Below, piece by piece: positions 53,974 to 62,219 of a DNA stretch of 64,000 bases. The notes under the pieces were generated by a model. That model worked only from the letters and a program-made list of their open reading frames with translations. It did no database searches and was not told the DNA's origin. Source of the stretch: Hyphomicrobiales bacterium (lineage in GTDB: Bacteria > Pseudomonadota > Alphaproteobacteria > Rhizobiales > Beijerinckiaceae); assembly GCA_028290285.1 (NCBI GenBank), contig JAQGKD010000046.1, positions 39,246 to 103,245 on the forward strand, read 5' to 3'. The translations under genes and the position numbers were made by a program. Position 1 is the stretch's first letter. Each line of letters starts with the position of its first letter.

Positions 53974-55371
53974 TCAGCGCGGTTCAGGGCGCTCGATTTT
54001 GCGGCCAGACAAGACCGCGCCGGCATCCGGAGCCAGGCTGAAGAAGCTGAAAACCGATGTTGCGGAGACGATCCCTATGATCAGGAACGCCCATTCAAAG
54101 GCCCGCACGGGTATGGGCGACACGTCGCCGGCCACGCGGTGCAGGATGAGGGCGGACATCGCGACGCCGATGGTGAGCGAAAGTCGCTGGGCCATCTGCG
54201 AAAAGCTCATGGCGTGGCTCATCTCGGCACGCTCGACGTCGGCGAAGGCGATGGCGTTGAGGCTGGTGAATTCAAGCGACCGGAACACGCCGCCAAAGAA
54301 AATGATGGCCATCATCACGACCTGCGGCGTATCCGCCCGGAAGCTGGCGCAGGCCGCCATGAACGCGCTGGCGATGAAGGCATTCCAGATCAGCACGCGC
54401 TTGAAGCCATAGGCGCGCAGGATGCGGCGGGCCACCGTGCGCATGCCGAGCGATCCCGCCGCCGACACGAAGGTGATGACGCCAGACTGCGCGGGCGAAT
54501 AGCCGAACCCCTCCTGCATCAGCAGCGGCAGCAAGAAGGGCATGGCGCCCACGCCGATCCGGAAGGTCGAGCCGCCCGTCACGCTTGCCCGAAAGGTGCG
54601 GATCCGCATCAGGCTGAGGTCCATGATCGGATTGGACACGCGGCGCGAATAGGGCACGTAGATCGCCAGCGCGACAATGCCGCTGAACAGGAGCCCGAGG
54701 CCGATGGCATCCGGCCGGTCCTTCGTGAAGGCCGTATCCATGCCGAAGACCGTCGCGGCCAGCCCGAAGGCCGAGAGGCCGAAGCCGATCCAGTCGAAGG
54801 GCTTGACGTTCTCTTCGCGAATGTTCTCGATGAACTTGCTGACGAGAATGAAGCCGAGGATGCCGACGGGCACGTTGATCCAGAAGATCCAGCGCCAGTT
54901 CGAGTAGGTCGTGATGACGCCGCCCAGCAGCGGGCCGATGATCGGCCCCACCAGCGAGGGCACACCCATCAGGGCCATGGCCGCCACGAGTTCGGATTTG
55001 GGCACCGAGCGCACGAGAATGAGCCGCCCGACCGGCACCATCATGGCTCCGCCGATGCCCTGGCAGATGCGCGCCGCTATGAGCTGATCGAAATTCGCCG
55101 CGAGACCGCAGGAGATGGACGACATCGTGAAGACGAAAATCGCCAGGCGGAAAATGTTGCGCGCGCCATAGCGGTCCGCCACCCAGCCGCTCATGGGCAG
55201 GAATGCGGCCAGCGCCAGCATGTAGGCGGTGATGGCCATGTGGAGCCGCAGGGCGGGTTCACCGAAGGATTCTGCAATGGCCGGCAGCGATGTCGCCAGT
55301 GACGTCGAGTCGAGGTTCTGCATGAAGAGGGCGCAGGCGACGATCAGCGGGACGATCACATGGGTGGGCAA
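53974..55371 (-). CDS. MFS drug exporter, DHA2 family
   Basis: 465 residues, about 14 helices. Helix 1 has NLDSTSLATSLPAIAESFGEP, motif A SGWVADRYGARNIF, and a motif C-like GVPSLVGPIIGPLLGGVI. Start is TTG at 55371 with GGAGG 9 nt upstream. Distinct from the exporter at 33349. It may serve the neighbouring aromatic acid genes, but no link is visible. Substrate unknown. Confidence 0.9.
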   Translation of the reverse strand: MPTHVIVPLIVACALFMQNLDSTSLATSLPAIAESFGEPALRLHMAITAYMLALAAFLPMSGWVADRYGARNIFRLAIFVFTMSSISCGLAANFDQLIAARICQGIGGAMMVPVGRLILVRSVPKSELVAAMALMGVPSLVGPIIGPLLGGVITTYSNWRWIFWINVPVGILGFILVSKFIENIREENVKPFDWIGFGLSAFGLAATVFGMDTAFTKDRPDAIGLGLLFSGIVALAIYVPYSRRVSNPIMDLSLMRIRTFRASVTGGSTFRIGVGAMPFLLPLLMQEGFGYSPAQSGVITFVSAAGSLGMRTVARRILRAYGFKRVLIWNAFIASAFMAACASFRADTPQVVMMAIIFFGGVFRSLEFTSLNAIAFADVERAEMSHAMSFSQMAQRLSLTIGVAMSALILHRVAGDVSPIPVRAFEWAFLIIGIVSATSVFSFFSLAPDAGAVLSGRKIERPEPR

Positions 55372-55575
55372 TGCAGCGGACCTCCATCGGCGCCCGAGCC
55401 AAGCCGCGTATTCGCCGGAAAGCCGCCGCCAGGGCGAAGGCGGCCTGGAGGGACACGTCGGAAACCACGCCGAATCGCACAGGAGGGGAGAGCGGCTCGG
55501 ACGCTGCCGCTCGCTCCTTTTCTACACGAGCGCCGCAGCCCGAACCAGCGACGCTTTGCCGCTGGAGGTGCTCCG

Positions 55576-57750
55576 TCAGGCGCTGGCGCTGCGATCGAGG
55601 ACAATCAGGGCGTCCAGCGCGATACCGCCCTCCTTCATAAGCAGGAAAGGGTTAACGTCGATTTGCGCTATCGCGCCCTCGGAGTCGCTCATGAGGTCGG
55701 AAACCGCCATCAGCGCGCGCACAAGCGCCTTCCGATCAAGCGGGGGCCGGCCGCGATAGCCGCCGACCAGCGTTCCCGCCCGTGTGCGTGCAATCAGATC
55801 GAGCGCGCCTGCCTCGTCGAGGGGGCAAGCGGCGAGCGCGACGTCGCGCAACAGTTCAAGATCGACGCCGCCTGAACCGAAGAGGATGACCGGCCCCATT
55901 TCAGGATCGCGCGTTGCGCCGAGCACCAGTTCGAGCCCGCCCGCGACCATTTGCGCGATCAGCACGCCGGCCACTTCCGGCTTGTCGGGATGGGCGTGGG
56001 CGGCCGCCACGATGCCGCGAAAGGCGGCGCGCACCGCCGCTTCATCGGCGAGCCCGACCTTCACGCCACCCATGTCCGACTTATGCGGCAAGGCGGCGCT
56101 GACGATCTTGGCGACAACCGGGAAGCCGATGCGCTGGGCAGCCGCAGCTGCATCGTCTTCGCATTGGGCGAGGATCTCGCGCGGGCCGCGCAGGCCATAG
56201 GCCGCGAGCAGGCTTTTCGAGGCGACCTCGTCGAGCGTATCGGGACCGTGCGCGGCTCGAAGGCGATCGAGGAGCGCGCGGCCCTCACGCGAAGGGATGC
56301 GTGGCGCCAGCGACGCCGGACGACGCGCGTTTTCCGCATGCAAGGTCACGGCACGCATGGTGCGCAAGCATTTGTCCACCTCCTGCAGGAAGGCGAGATG
56401 GGGCAGCGTCGCGCGCAATTGCCGACTGTAGTCGGTGAGCCCGTAGGAAATCATGCTGACGAAGGCGATTGGCTTGCTGGCCTTGGCAGCGAGCGCGTTC
56501 ACAGCGCGCAAGTTCGTCTCCTTGCGCTCGGTGCCCGGCCCGCGCGGCAGTTCCTCCTGCAGGAGAAGGATGTCGATCTCGTCGTCGGCCAGCAGCGTTT
56601 CCACGCAGCGGATGTAGGCATCGGCGCTGGTGAGCGCCGCAAAGCCCGCATCGAGCGGATTGCCGATGATGGAGCCCACCGACAGGATCTCCGACAGGCG
56701 GGCGTGGGTGGCCGCAGACAGGGGCGCATAGGTCAGCCCATTGGCTTCCGCCGCGTCCAGCAGCAGCCCGCGCATGCCTCCGGAGAAAGTGAGCGAGCCG
56801 AGCCGCTTGCCCGCCGGAATGGGTGCGTGCACCAGAAACTCCACGGCCTCGATCATCTCGTCGAGATTGCGCACGCGAAGCGCACCCGCCCTGCCCGCGA
56901 CGGCGTCGAAGGCCTCCATCGAGCCCGCCAGCGCGCCCGTATGGGCAGCGGCGGCCGCACGCCCCGCATCGGACGCGCCGAGCTTCATGACCACCACCTG
57001 TTTGCCGGCGGCGCGCGCAGCCCGCAATGCCGCGAGGAAGGGCAGCGTGTCGTGAACGGATTCGAGATAGCAGGCGATCACCTTAATGTGCGGCTGCTGC
57101 GCGAAATAGGCGATGTAATCGGCGCTGGTCAGCCCCGTCTCGTTGCCGCTGGTGATCAGCGCATCCGTATCCACGCCCCGTTCTTCCAGCGTGCGCTTGA
57201 TGGCCATGACGATGCCGCCCGATTGGCCGAGCACGGCGACGGGGCCGCGCGTGAGCCGTTGCGGGCGATCGTCGGTCATCGTGAAAAAGCGTGCGGCTGC
57301 GTTGAAATTGCCGAGGCAATTTGGGCCTGAAACGGCGAGCCCGGTTTCTTCGATGACGCGGCGCAGTTCCGCGCCGAGCCGCTGCCCCTCGGCATCGGGC
57401 GCTTCGTCGAAACCCGACGTCATGATGGTGGCGCTTCTCGCGCCGGCCGCAGCCGCCTCGCGCAATGTCGCGGCCACGAATTTCGCGGGTGCGAGCACCA
57501 CGAGATGGTCGGGCGGCTCGGGCAGTTCTGCAAAGCTGCGATAGCAGCGCGTGTCCCAGACCGTGTCGCGCGCGGGATTCAGCGGGTAGACCGCGCCGGG
57601 GAAATCGAAGCGTTTCAGGTTGCGCCAGACGCGCTGGGGCCAGTTGCCGGGCTTGTCGGTCGCGCCGACAATGACGACGTTGCGGGGATTGAGCAGTGCT
57701 TCGATCTTGCGGATATTGTCTTGCGCATTGTGCTGCGTCTTGTTGGGCAT
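55576..57750 (-). CDS. ADP/NDP-forming acyl-CoA synthetase, FerA-like
   Basis: 724 residues in the two-part plan of NDP-forming acyl-CoA synthetases: CoA-binding Rossmann domain (RNVVIVGATDKPGNW), ligase-CoA domain with the phospho-His region AAHTGALAGSMEAF, and C-terminal ATP-grasp (SLLAAYGL, GFPVVAKI, HKSDMGGVKVGL). Size and class match FerA (feruloyl-CoA synthetase) of Sphingobium; the hydratase/lyase gene upstream makes activation of a hydroxycinnamate the best guess. The ATG at 57750 has GAGG 9 nt upstream. Alternatives are other acetate- or acyl-CoA ligases. Confidence 0.85.
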   Translation of the reverse strand: MPNKTQHNAQDNIRKIEALLNPRNVVIVGATDKPGNWPQRVWRNLKRFDFPGAVYPLNPARDTVWDTRCYRSFAELPEPPDHLVVLAPAKFVAATLREAAAAGARSATIMTSGFDEAPDAEGQRLGAELRRVIEETGLAVSGPNCLGNFNAAARFFTMTDDRPQRLTRGPVAVLGQSGGIVMAIKRTLEERGVDTDALITSGNETGLTSADYIAYFAQQPHIKVIACYLESVHDTLPFLAALRAARAAGKQVVVMKLGASDAGRAAAAAHTGALAGSMEAFDAVAGRAGALRVRNLDEMIEAVEFLVHAPIPAGKRLGSLTFSGGMRGLLLDAAEANGLTYAPLSAATHARLSEILSVGSIIGNPLDAGFAALTSADAYIRCVETLLADDEIDILLLQEELPRGPGTERKETNLRAVNALAAKASKPIAFVSMISYGLTDYSRQLRATLPHLAFLQEVDKCLRTMRAVTLHAENARRPASLAPRIPSREGRALLDRLRAAHGPDTLDEVASKSLLAAYGLRGPREILAQCEDDAAAAAQRIGFPVVAKIVSAALPHKSDMGGVKVGLADEAAVRAAFRGIVAAAHAHPDKPEVAGVLIAQMVAGGLELVLGATRDPEMGPVILFGSGGVDLELLRDVALAACPLDEAGALDLIARTRAGTLVGGYRGRPPLDRKALVRALMAVSDLMSDSEGAIAQIDVNPFLLMKEGGIALDALIVLDRSASA

Positions 57751-57761
57751 CGATACCGTCC

Positions 57762-59516
57762 TCAGCCTTGTCCATACATGCCGACGCCCGAACGTCGCGC
57801 CACGAAGTAGAATGTGAGTGCGATGGCGGTCATGCCGCCGCACCAGACGAGCCCCAGCGCCGCGAGTTCCGGCCCCTGCCCGTTGCTCCACAAATCGAAC
57901 ATGGCGACCGCCATTGTTTGCGAACTCGGCCCCGACAGGAGCACGGGCAACGCCAGTACGCGCGTCGACAGCAGGAAGATGAAGAGCCAGCCCGCGATCA
58001 GCGATGGGGCAAGCAGCGGCATGACGATGCGGCGGAAGCCCGTGAAGGGCGTAGCGCCCGACATGGCCGCGACCTCCTCGAGTTCGCGATGCACCTGCAA
58101 CATGCCCGCGAAACTATAACGCGTGCCGTATGGCAGGTAATTGATGACGAAGGCCCAGACGATGATCCAGATCGTGCCGTAGACGCCGATCGGCACGTTG
58201 AGGAACAGTTGCATTACGCCGACACCGAGCACAATGCCCGGAAACACCAGCGGCACGGTGCCCAACTGGTCGAGCACGCGTGCGCCCGGCACGCGGCGCA
58301 CGGTGAGCCACGCGGCGACCGCAGTAAGCACCATCACGGCGGTCGCGGTGACCATGGCAATGATGAAGGTGTTTCCGAGCAGGGAGAGATAACGGCTCGA
58401 CTCGAAGACATGCGCGTAATTGTCGAGCGTCAGCAGCTTGAACGCCGATGAGCGCACGGTCTGGTAAAAGGGTAGCAGCGAGGCCCAGACCAGAATGAGC
58501 ATCGGCAGGATCAGTAACAGCAGGAAGTTCAGGACCAGCACGGCCCCGCCGAGCGCCCGCAGGCGGCCGAGCGGGAGACGGTTCGGGCGAAAGTTCTTGC
58601 CGGTGATGGTGGCGAATTTTTCAGCGTTGCGGGTGAGGCGTCCGTAATAATAGAGCAGCAGCGACACAACGCCGAGCAGCACCAGCGACAGCGTGCTGGC
58701 CGAGCCTATGTCGGGCGGCATGGAGCGATGCATGAGATCGTAAATGTCGGTCGTCAGCACATGTACACGGCCCGGCAGTCCCACGAGCGCAGGCACTTCA
58801 AAAGCCTCGATGGAGCGGATGAAGACCAGCATGGCGAGCGCGAGCACCGAGGGCAGCGACAGCCGCATGGTAATCCTGCGCAGCATCTGGAAGGTGCTGG
58901 CGCCGCTCATGCGCGCGGCTTCCTCCAGCTCCGGATTGAAATTGCGCAGGGTCGCGCCGAGCAGCAGGAACACCAGCGGCGACCAGAGCAGGCCTTCGAC
59001 GAGGATCATGCCGCCGAGCCCGTAGACATTGATCAACACGCCCGTGCTGCCGGTCAGATCGCGGTACCACGAATTGATTGGCCCCGAACGCGCCAGCAGC
59101 AGAAGCCACGAGCTGGTGTAGAGCACATAGGGCGTGCCGAGCGAGATGATCGTGGTCAGGTAGGCGAGCGGCTTGAACGGCGTGTCCGTGCGCTCGACGA
59201 GCCAGGCATTGATGCCGCCGATGAGCAGAGCAAGCACGGCGCTGCCGAGTGCGAAGAGCACGGAATTCAAGGCGCTCGTCCAGATGTCCGGCTCCGCCAG
59301 CAGCGAGGTGAGGCGCGCCAGAGAAAAATGCGTAGCCCCGTCCTTCGACACGGTAAGCGCGCCGGTGACGAGAAAGAGCAGCGGCGGCAGCACCAGCACG
59401 GCGAAGATCGTGCCGACCAACAGGACAAAAATAATCCGCTCGTCACGCATGAAACGCTTCAGGCCCACGGGTTCGCGCTGCGCGTCCCCGCTGTTCACGG
59501 CCCATTCGGTCGTCAT
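57762..59516 (-). CDS. ABC transporter permease, fused two-domain (iron(III)/AfuB type)
   Basis: 584 residues with about 12 helices and two EAA-type permease domains in one chain, as in FbpB/AfuB-family permeases. Cytoplasmic loops: EEAARMSGASTFQMLRRITMRL and EEVAAMSGATPFTGFRRIVMPL. It lies between the binding protein (14 bp upstream) and the acyl-CoA synthetase (11 bp downstream). No ATPase is in the window, so it must be supplied elsewhere. Confidence 0.92.
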   Translation of the reverse strand: MTTEWAVNSGDAQREPVGLKRFMRDERIIFVLLVGTIFAVLVLPPLLFLVTGALTVSKDGATHFSLARLTSLLAEPDIWTSALNSVLFALGSAVLALLIGGINAWLVERTDTPFKPLAYLTTIISLGTPYVLYTSSWLLLLARSGPINSWYRDLTGSTGVLINVYGLGGMILVEGLLWSPLVFLLLGATLRNFNPELEEAARMSGASTFQMLRRITMRLSLPSVLALAMLVFIRSIEAFEVPALVGLPGRVHVLTTDIYDLMHRSMPPDIGSASTLSLVLLGVVSLLLYYYGRLTRNAEKFATITGKNFRPNRLPLGRLRALGGAVLVLNFLLLLILPMLILVWASLLPFYQTVRSSAFKLLTLDNYAHVFESSRYLSLLGNTFIIAMVTATAVMVLTAVAAWLTVRRVPGARVLDQLGTVPLVFPGIVLGVGVMQLFLNVPIGVYGTIWIIVWAFVINYLPYGTRYSFAGMLQVHRELEEVAAMSGATPFTGFRRIVMPLLAPSLIAGWLFIFLLSTRVLALPVLLSGPSSQTMAVAMFDLWSNGQGPELAALGLVWCGGMTAIALTFYFVARRSGVGMYGQG

Positions 59517-59530
59517 AAATCGAGGTCCTT

Positions 59531-60571
59531 TCAGCGGAAAATATCCTGGTAGATGGCCGTCCAGCCCGGCATGTCGCGATCGATCTCCTCGGGCGTCTTG
59601 AACACGACCTTGAATTTTTCGCCGTCGGGCTGAAGGCTCTTGTCCTTGGGCGGGACATTGGGATCGACGGGGAGATAATCGGCGGCGCGGAACAGCTTCT
59701 GGCCATCTTCGGAGATCAGGAACTCGAGAAACAGCCGCGCCGAATTGGGATGCGGCGCGCTTTTCGTTACCGAGATCACGGAGAGCACGCCGAGCGCGGG
59801 TGACATGGGGATCCAGTCCACAGGCGCGCCCTTGGCCGCGCTGATCACCGCATGGTTATTAAAGATATTGAGCGCCAGCGCATATTCGCCCGAGATCACC
59901 TGATCGAGCACCTGGCGCGCGGCAACCGACAGGCCCGTGACCTTCTGCTTGGCGAGTTCGCGCAGGTAGGCCCTGCCCTTTTCTTCGCCCATGATCGCGA
60001 GGACCAGGCCGACGAAGCCAGGCGCGGCCGAGGACGATGAGCTCGATCCCCAGGCGATCTTCCCTCTGTATTTCGGATCAAGAAGATCCTGGAAATTGCG
60101 CGGCTCCGTGCCCGTCTTGATCAGCTCGGTGTTGTAGCCGGGCGTCAGCACATAGAGATTGGTGGCGACCCAGTAGCCTTCCGCATCGACGTAGTCCTTC
60201 GGCAGGCGTCTGGCATTTTCTGGCACGAATTGCGCAACCAGCCCCTCTTTCTTCAGGGCGGCGGTCGCCGTCGTGCCGTCGAAGACATCGGCCTGCATGT
60301 TACCGGCGCGCCCCTCGTTGAGGACGCGCAAGGCGACGTCATTCGAGTTGGCTCGGACATAATTGACCTTCACACCATATTTCTTTTCGAACGCCTGCGC
60401 GGCGGGACGCGCGAACTGGTCGATGATCTGCGTCGTGTACCAGGTGAGCTGCCCCTCCTTTTTCGCGGCATCGATCAGGGCCTGATCGGCAGCGCGCGCG
60501 GCAGCCGGCATCAGCAGTGCTGCAACCAGCGCGAGGGAACAGGCTGCGAACCGGGAATGGCCTTGCGCCAT
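59531..60571 (-). CDS. ABC transporter periplasmic binding protein (iron(III)/family 1 type)
   Basis: 346 residues with a signal peptide (1-27, MPAAARA). The mature part opens with DQALIDAAKKEGQLTWYTT, and FDGTTATAALKKEG plus GTKTGTEPRNFQDLLDPKYRGKIAW-type segments resemble FbpA/AfuA and related binding proteins (clusters taking iron, thiamine or small carboxylates). With catabolic neighbours, an aromatic acid is more likely than iron; no Tyr pair typical of ferric-binding proteins is obvious. Confidence 0.9.
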   Translation of the reverse strand: MAQGHSRFAACSLALVAALLMPAAARAADQALIDAAKKEGQLTWYTTQIIDQFARPAAQAFEKKYGVKVNYVRANSNDVALRVLNEGRAGNMQADVFDGTTATAALKKEGLVAQFVPENARRLPKDYVDAEGYWVATNLYVLTPGYNTELIKTGTEPRNFQDLLDPKYRGKIAWGSSSSSSAAPGFVGLVLAIMGEEKGRAYLRELAKQKVTGLSVAARQVLDQVISGEYALALNIFNNHAVISAAKGAPVDWIPMSPALGVLSVISVTKSAPHPNSARLFLEFLISEDGQKLFRAADYLPVDPNVPPKDKSLQPDGEKFKVVFKTPEEIDRDMPGWTAIYQDIFR

Positions 60572-60657
60572 GAGCGGCCTCCTTCAAAGTCACGAATGGC
60601 ATGTCGTGGAGCGAGTTAGCGGAATTGCTCCCGCCGCGCTCACCCCATCGACGCGTG

Positions 60658-61485
60658 TCAGCGCTTGAATTCGCCGAGGCCGGGCTTGAACACCTTGTCG
60701 TCCAGGAACATCTTCATGGCCTTGGCGCGGCCACCTTCCGGATCGACATGCTTCAGCGCATCGCTCTTGCAGTTGAGATAATCGAGCGCCTGATCCTTGG
60801 TCATGCGACGCACCGTCCGCACCGCTTCCTTCGTGTAGCGCACGGCAGCGGGGCTTTTCGCCTCGAGCTTGCGGGCGAGCGCGAGTGTCTCTTCACGTAA
60901 CTTGTCGAGCGGCACCGATTTGTTGACGAACTTCATCGCGGCGGCTTCCTTGCCGCTGAACTTGTCGCCGGTGACGGAATAATAGATGGCGTCGCGGTAG
61001 CCCATGATTTCAGTCACTGCCCAGGCGACCAGACCGCCGGGAATGATGCCCCAATTGACTTCCGAGAGACCGAACGTCGCGTCATCAGCCGCGACTGCGA
61101 AGTCGCAGGCGATCACCGGCGTGAAGCCGCCGCCGAAGCAATAGCCGTGCACCATCGCGATGGTCGCTTTGGGGAAAGAGGAGAGACGATCCCAGCGCCA
61201 CGTATGGGCTGCGCGGCGCGCGCGCACGCGGGCCTTTGGGTCGCCTTCGGTGCCTCGAAAATAGAGTTTCAGATCCTGCCCGGCGCAGAAATTGCCGCCC
61301 GCGCCCGTGATGACGACAACCTTGGTCTGGTCATCCATTTCCGCCCAGTCGAGCGCCTCGCACATGTCCATGTGCAACTGCGGCGACATGGCATTGCGCT
61401 TGTCGGGACGGTTCAGAATGATGAACGTCGTTCCCTCGTCCCGCTCGATCTTCACGTTCTCGAGCGTGATCACGTCATGCGGCAT
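60658..61485 (-). CDS. p-Hydroxycinnamoyl-CoA hydratase/lyase (HCHL, Ech) of the crotonase family
   Basis: Converts feruloyl- or coumaroyl-CoA to vanillin or 4-hydroxybenzaldehyde plus acetyl-CoA. 275 residues. FIILNRPDKRNAMSPQLHM, oxyanion hole GNFCAGQDLKLYFRG, IAMVHGYCFGGGFTPVIACDFA and FGLSEVNWGIIPGG (with catalytic Glu) closely follow the Pseudomonas HCHL pattern, as do DYLNCKSDAL and the C-terminal GLGEFKR. It is in line with the ABC genes and the FerA-like gene. An ordinary enoyl-CoA hydratase is the alternative, but YCFGGGF and EVNWGI are HCHL-like. Confidence 0.88.
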   Translation of the reverse strand: MPHDVITLENVKIERDEGTTFIILNRPDKRNAMSPQLHMDMCEALDWAEMDDQTKVVVITGAGGNFCAGQDLKLYFRGTEGDPKARVRARRAAHTWRWDRLSSFPKATIAMVHGYCFGGGFTPVIACDFAVAADDATFGLSEVNWGIIPGGLVAWAVTEIMGYRDAIYYSVTGDKFSGKEAAAMKFVNKSVPLDKLREETLALARKLEAKSPAAVRYTKEAVRTVRRMTKDQALDYLNCKSDALKHVDPEGGRAKAMKMFLDDKVFKPGLGEFKR

Positions 61486-61591
61486 GTCTTCCTCCCTCAG
61501 TCACGGGTCGTTCCAGCGCCCGCATTCGGAGTGATTGTGCATCCGCGCAGGGCCGCGTGTAAAGCGCCCTGCGGTGAAGTGTCTGTCAGCC

Positions 61592-62059
61592 TCAGAGCGC
61601 GGGCGTGCTGTGCTCGTGATGGTGGCCGTCTTCGTCATGGCGATGTCCCTCGCCCCCGTCGCGGATAGGCACCAGATTCACCTGACCGAAGTGCACGCCG
61701 CGCTCGGACATGGTGGCGGCAGCGAGACGGCGCACCGCGTCGGTATGGCCCCGCAGCAGCGTCACTTCCATACAATGACGATGGTCGAGCCGCGTCCGCA
61801 TCGACGAAATGGTGAGATCGTGATGCTCGTGCTGCGCACGGTCGAGGCGCATGGCGAGATCGCGGCCGTCGTAATCGTAGACGTAGGATACGGCGGCGAC
61901 GCAGCGATGGGTCGATTGATTGGCGCCCTCCATGCGCACCAGCGCGTCACGGACGAGATCGCGGATCGCTTCCGAGCGATTGCTGTAGCCCTGCTTGGCC
62001 ATGAACGTGTCGATGGCGACGGCGATATTGTCGTCGAGGCTGATGGTGAGACGTTGCAC
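61592..62059 (-). CDS. NikR-family ribbon-helix-helix regulator with altered nickel site
   Basis: 155 residues. The ribbon-helix-helix domain (1-45: QRLTISLDDNIAVAIDTFMAKQG) is followed by an ACT-like domain. Aligned to E. coli NikR, ligand positions 76 (in AQHEHHD) and 95 (RHCMEV) are kept, but H87 and H89 are Arg (MRTRLDHRH). The C-terminus is His-rich (HRHDEDGHHHEH). The GTG at 62059 has GGAGGA 8 nt upstream. It may regulate the neighbouring transporter and catabolic genes, perhaps with a different metal or none. No nickel transporter is nearby. Confidence 0.85.
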   Translation of the reverse strand: MQRLTISLDDNIAVAIDTFMAKQGYSNRSEAIRDLVRDALVRMEGANQSTHRCVAAVSYVYDYDGRDLAMRLDRAQHEHHDLTISSMRTRLDHRHCMEVTLLRGHTDAVRRLAAATMSERGVHFGQVNLVPIRDGGEGHRHDEDGHHHEHSTPAL

Positions 62060-62165
62060 GGCTGCGCTCCTCCGCCACGCGGCCGGTCGTCCGGCCGATG
62101 ATTCATCGATCATTAACAGGATGGGTGCCGCGCGGAAACGGCGGCGGCCTCATGAATATGAAGAA

Positions 62166-62192
62166 GGGGCCCCACCTTTCGGGTGACGCCCC
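62166..62192 (-). terminator. Possible terminator after the ThDP-enzyme gene
   Basis: Hairpin with stem GGGGC-CCACC / GGTG-GCCCC (interrupted), about 28 nt past the stop. On the minus strand it is followed by TTCTTC, so efficiency is doubtful. Confidence 0.4.
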
Positions 62193-62219
62193 TCCGCTTT
62201 TCGTGGGCCTTTAGCCCGT

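Noticed and set aside
53841..54026. 61-codon minus-strand ORF at the exporter 3' end
   Set aside because: It overlaps the end of the MFS gene in another frame and shows no coding signs.
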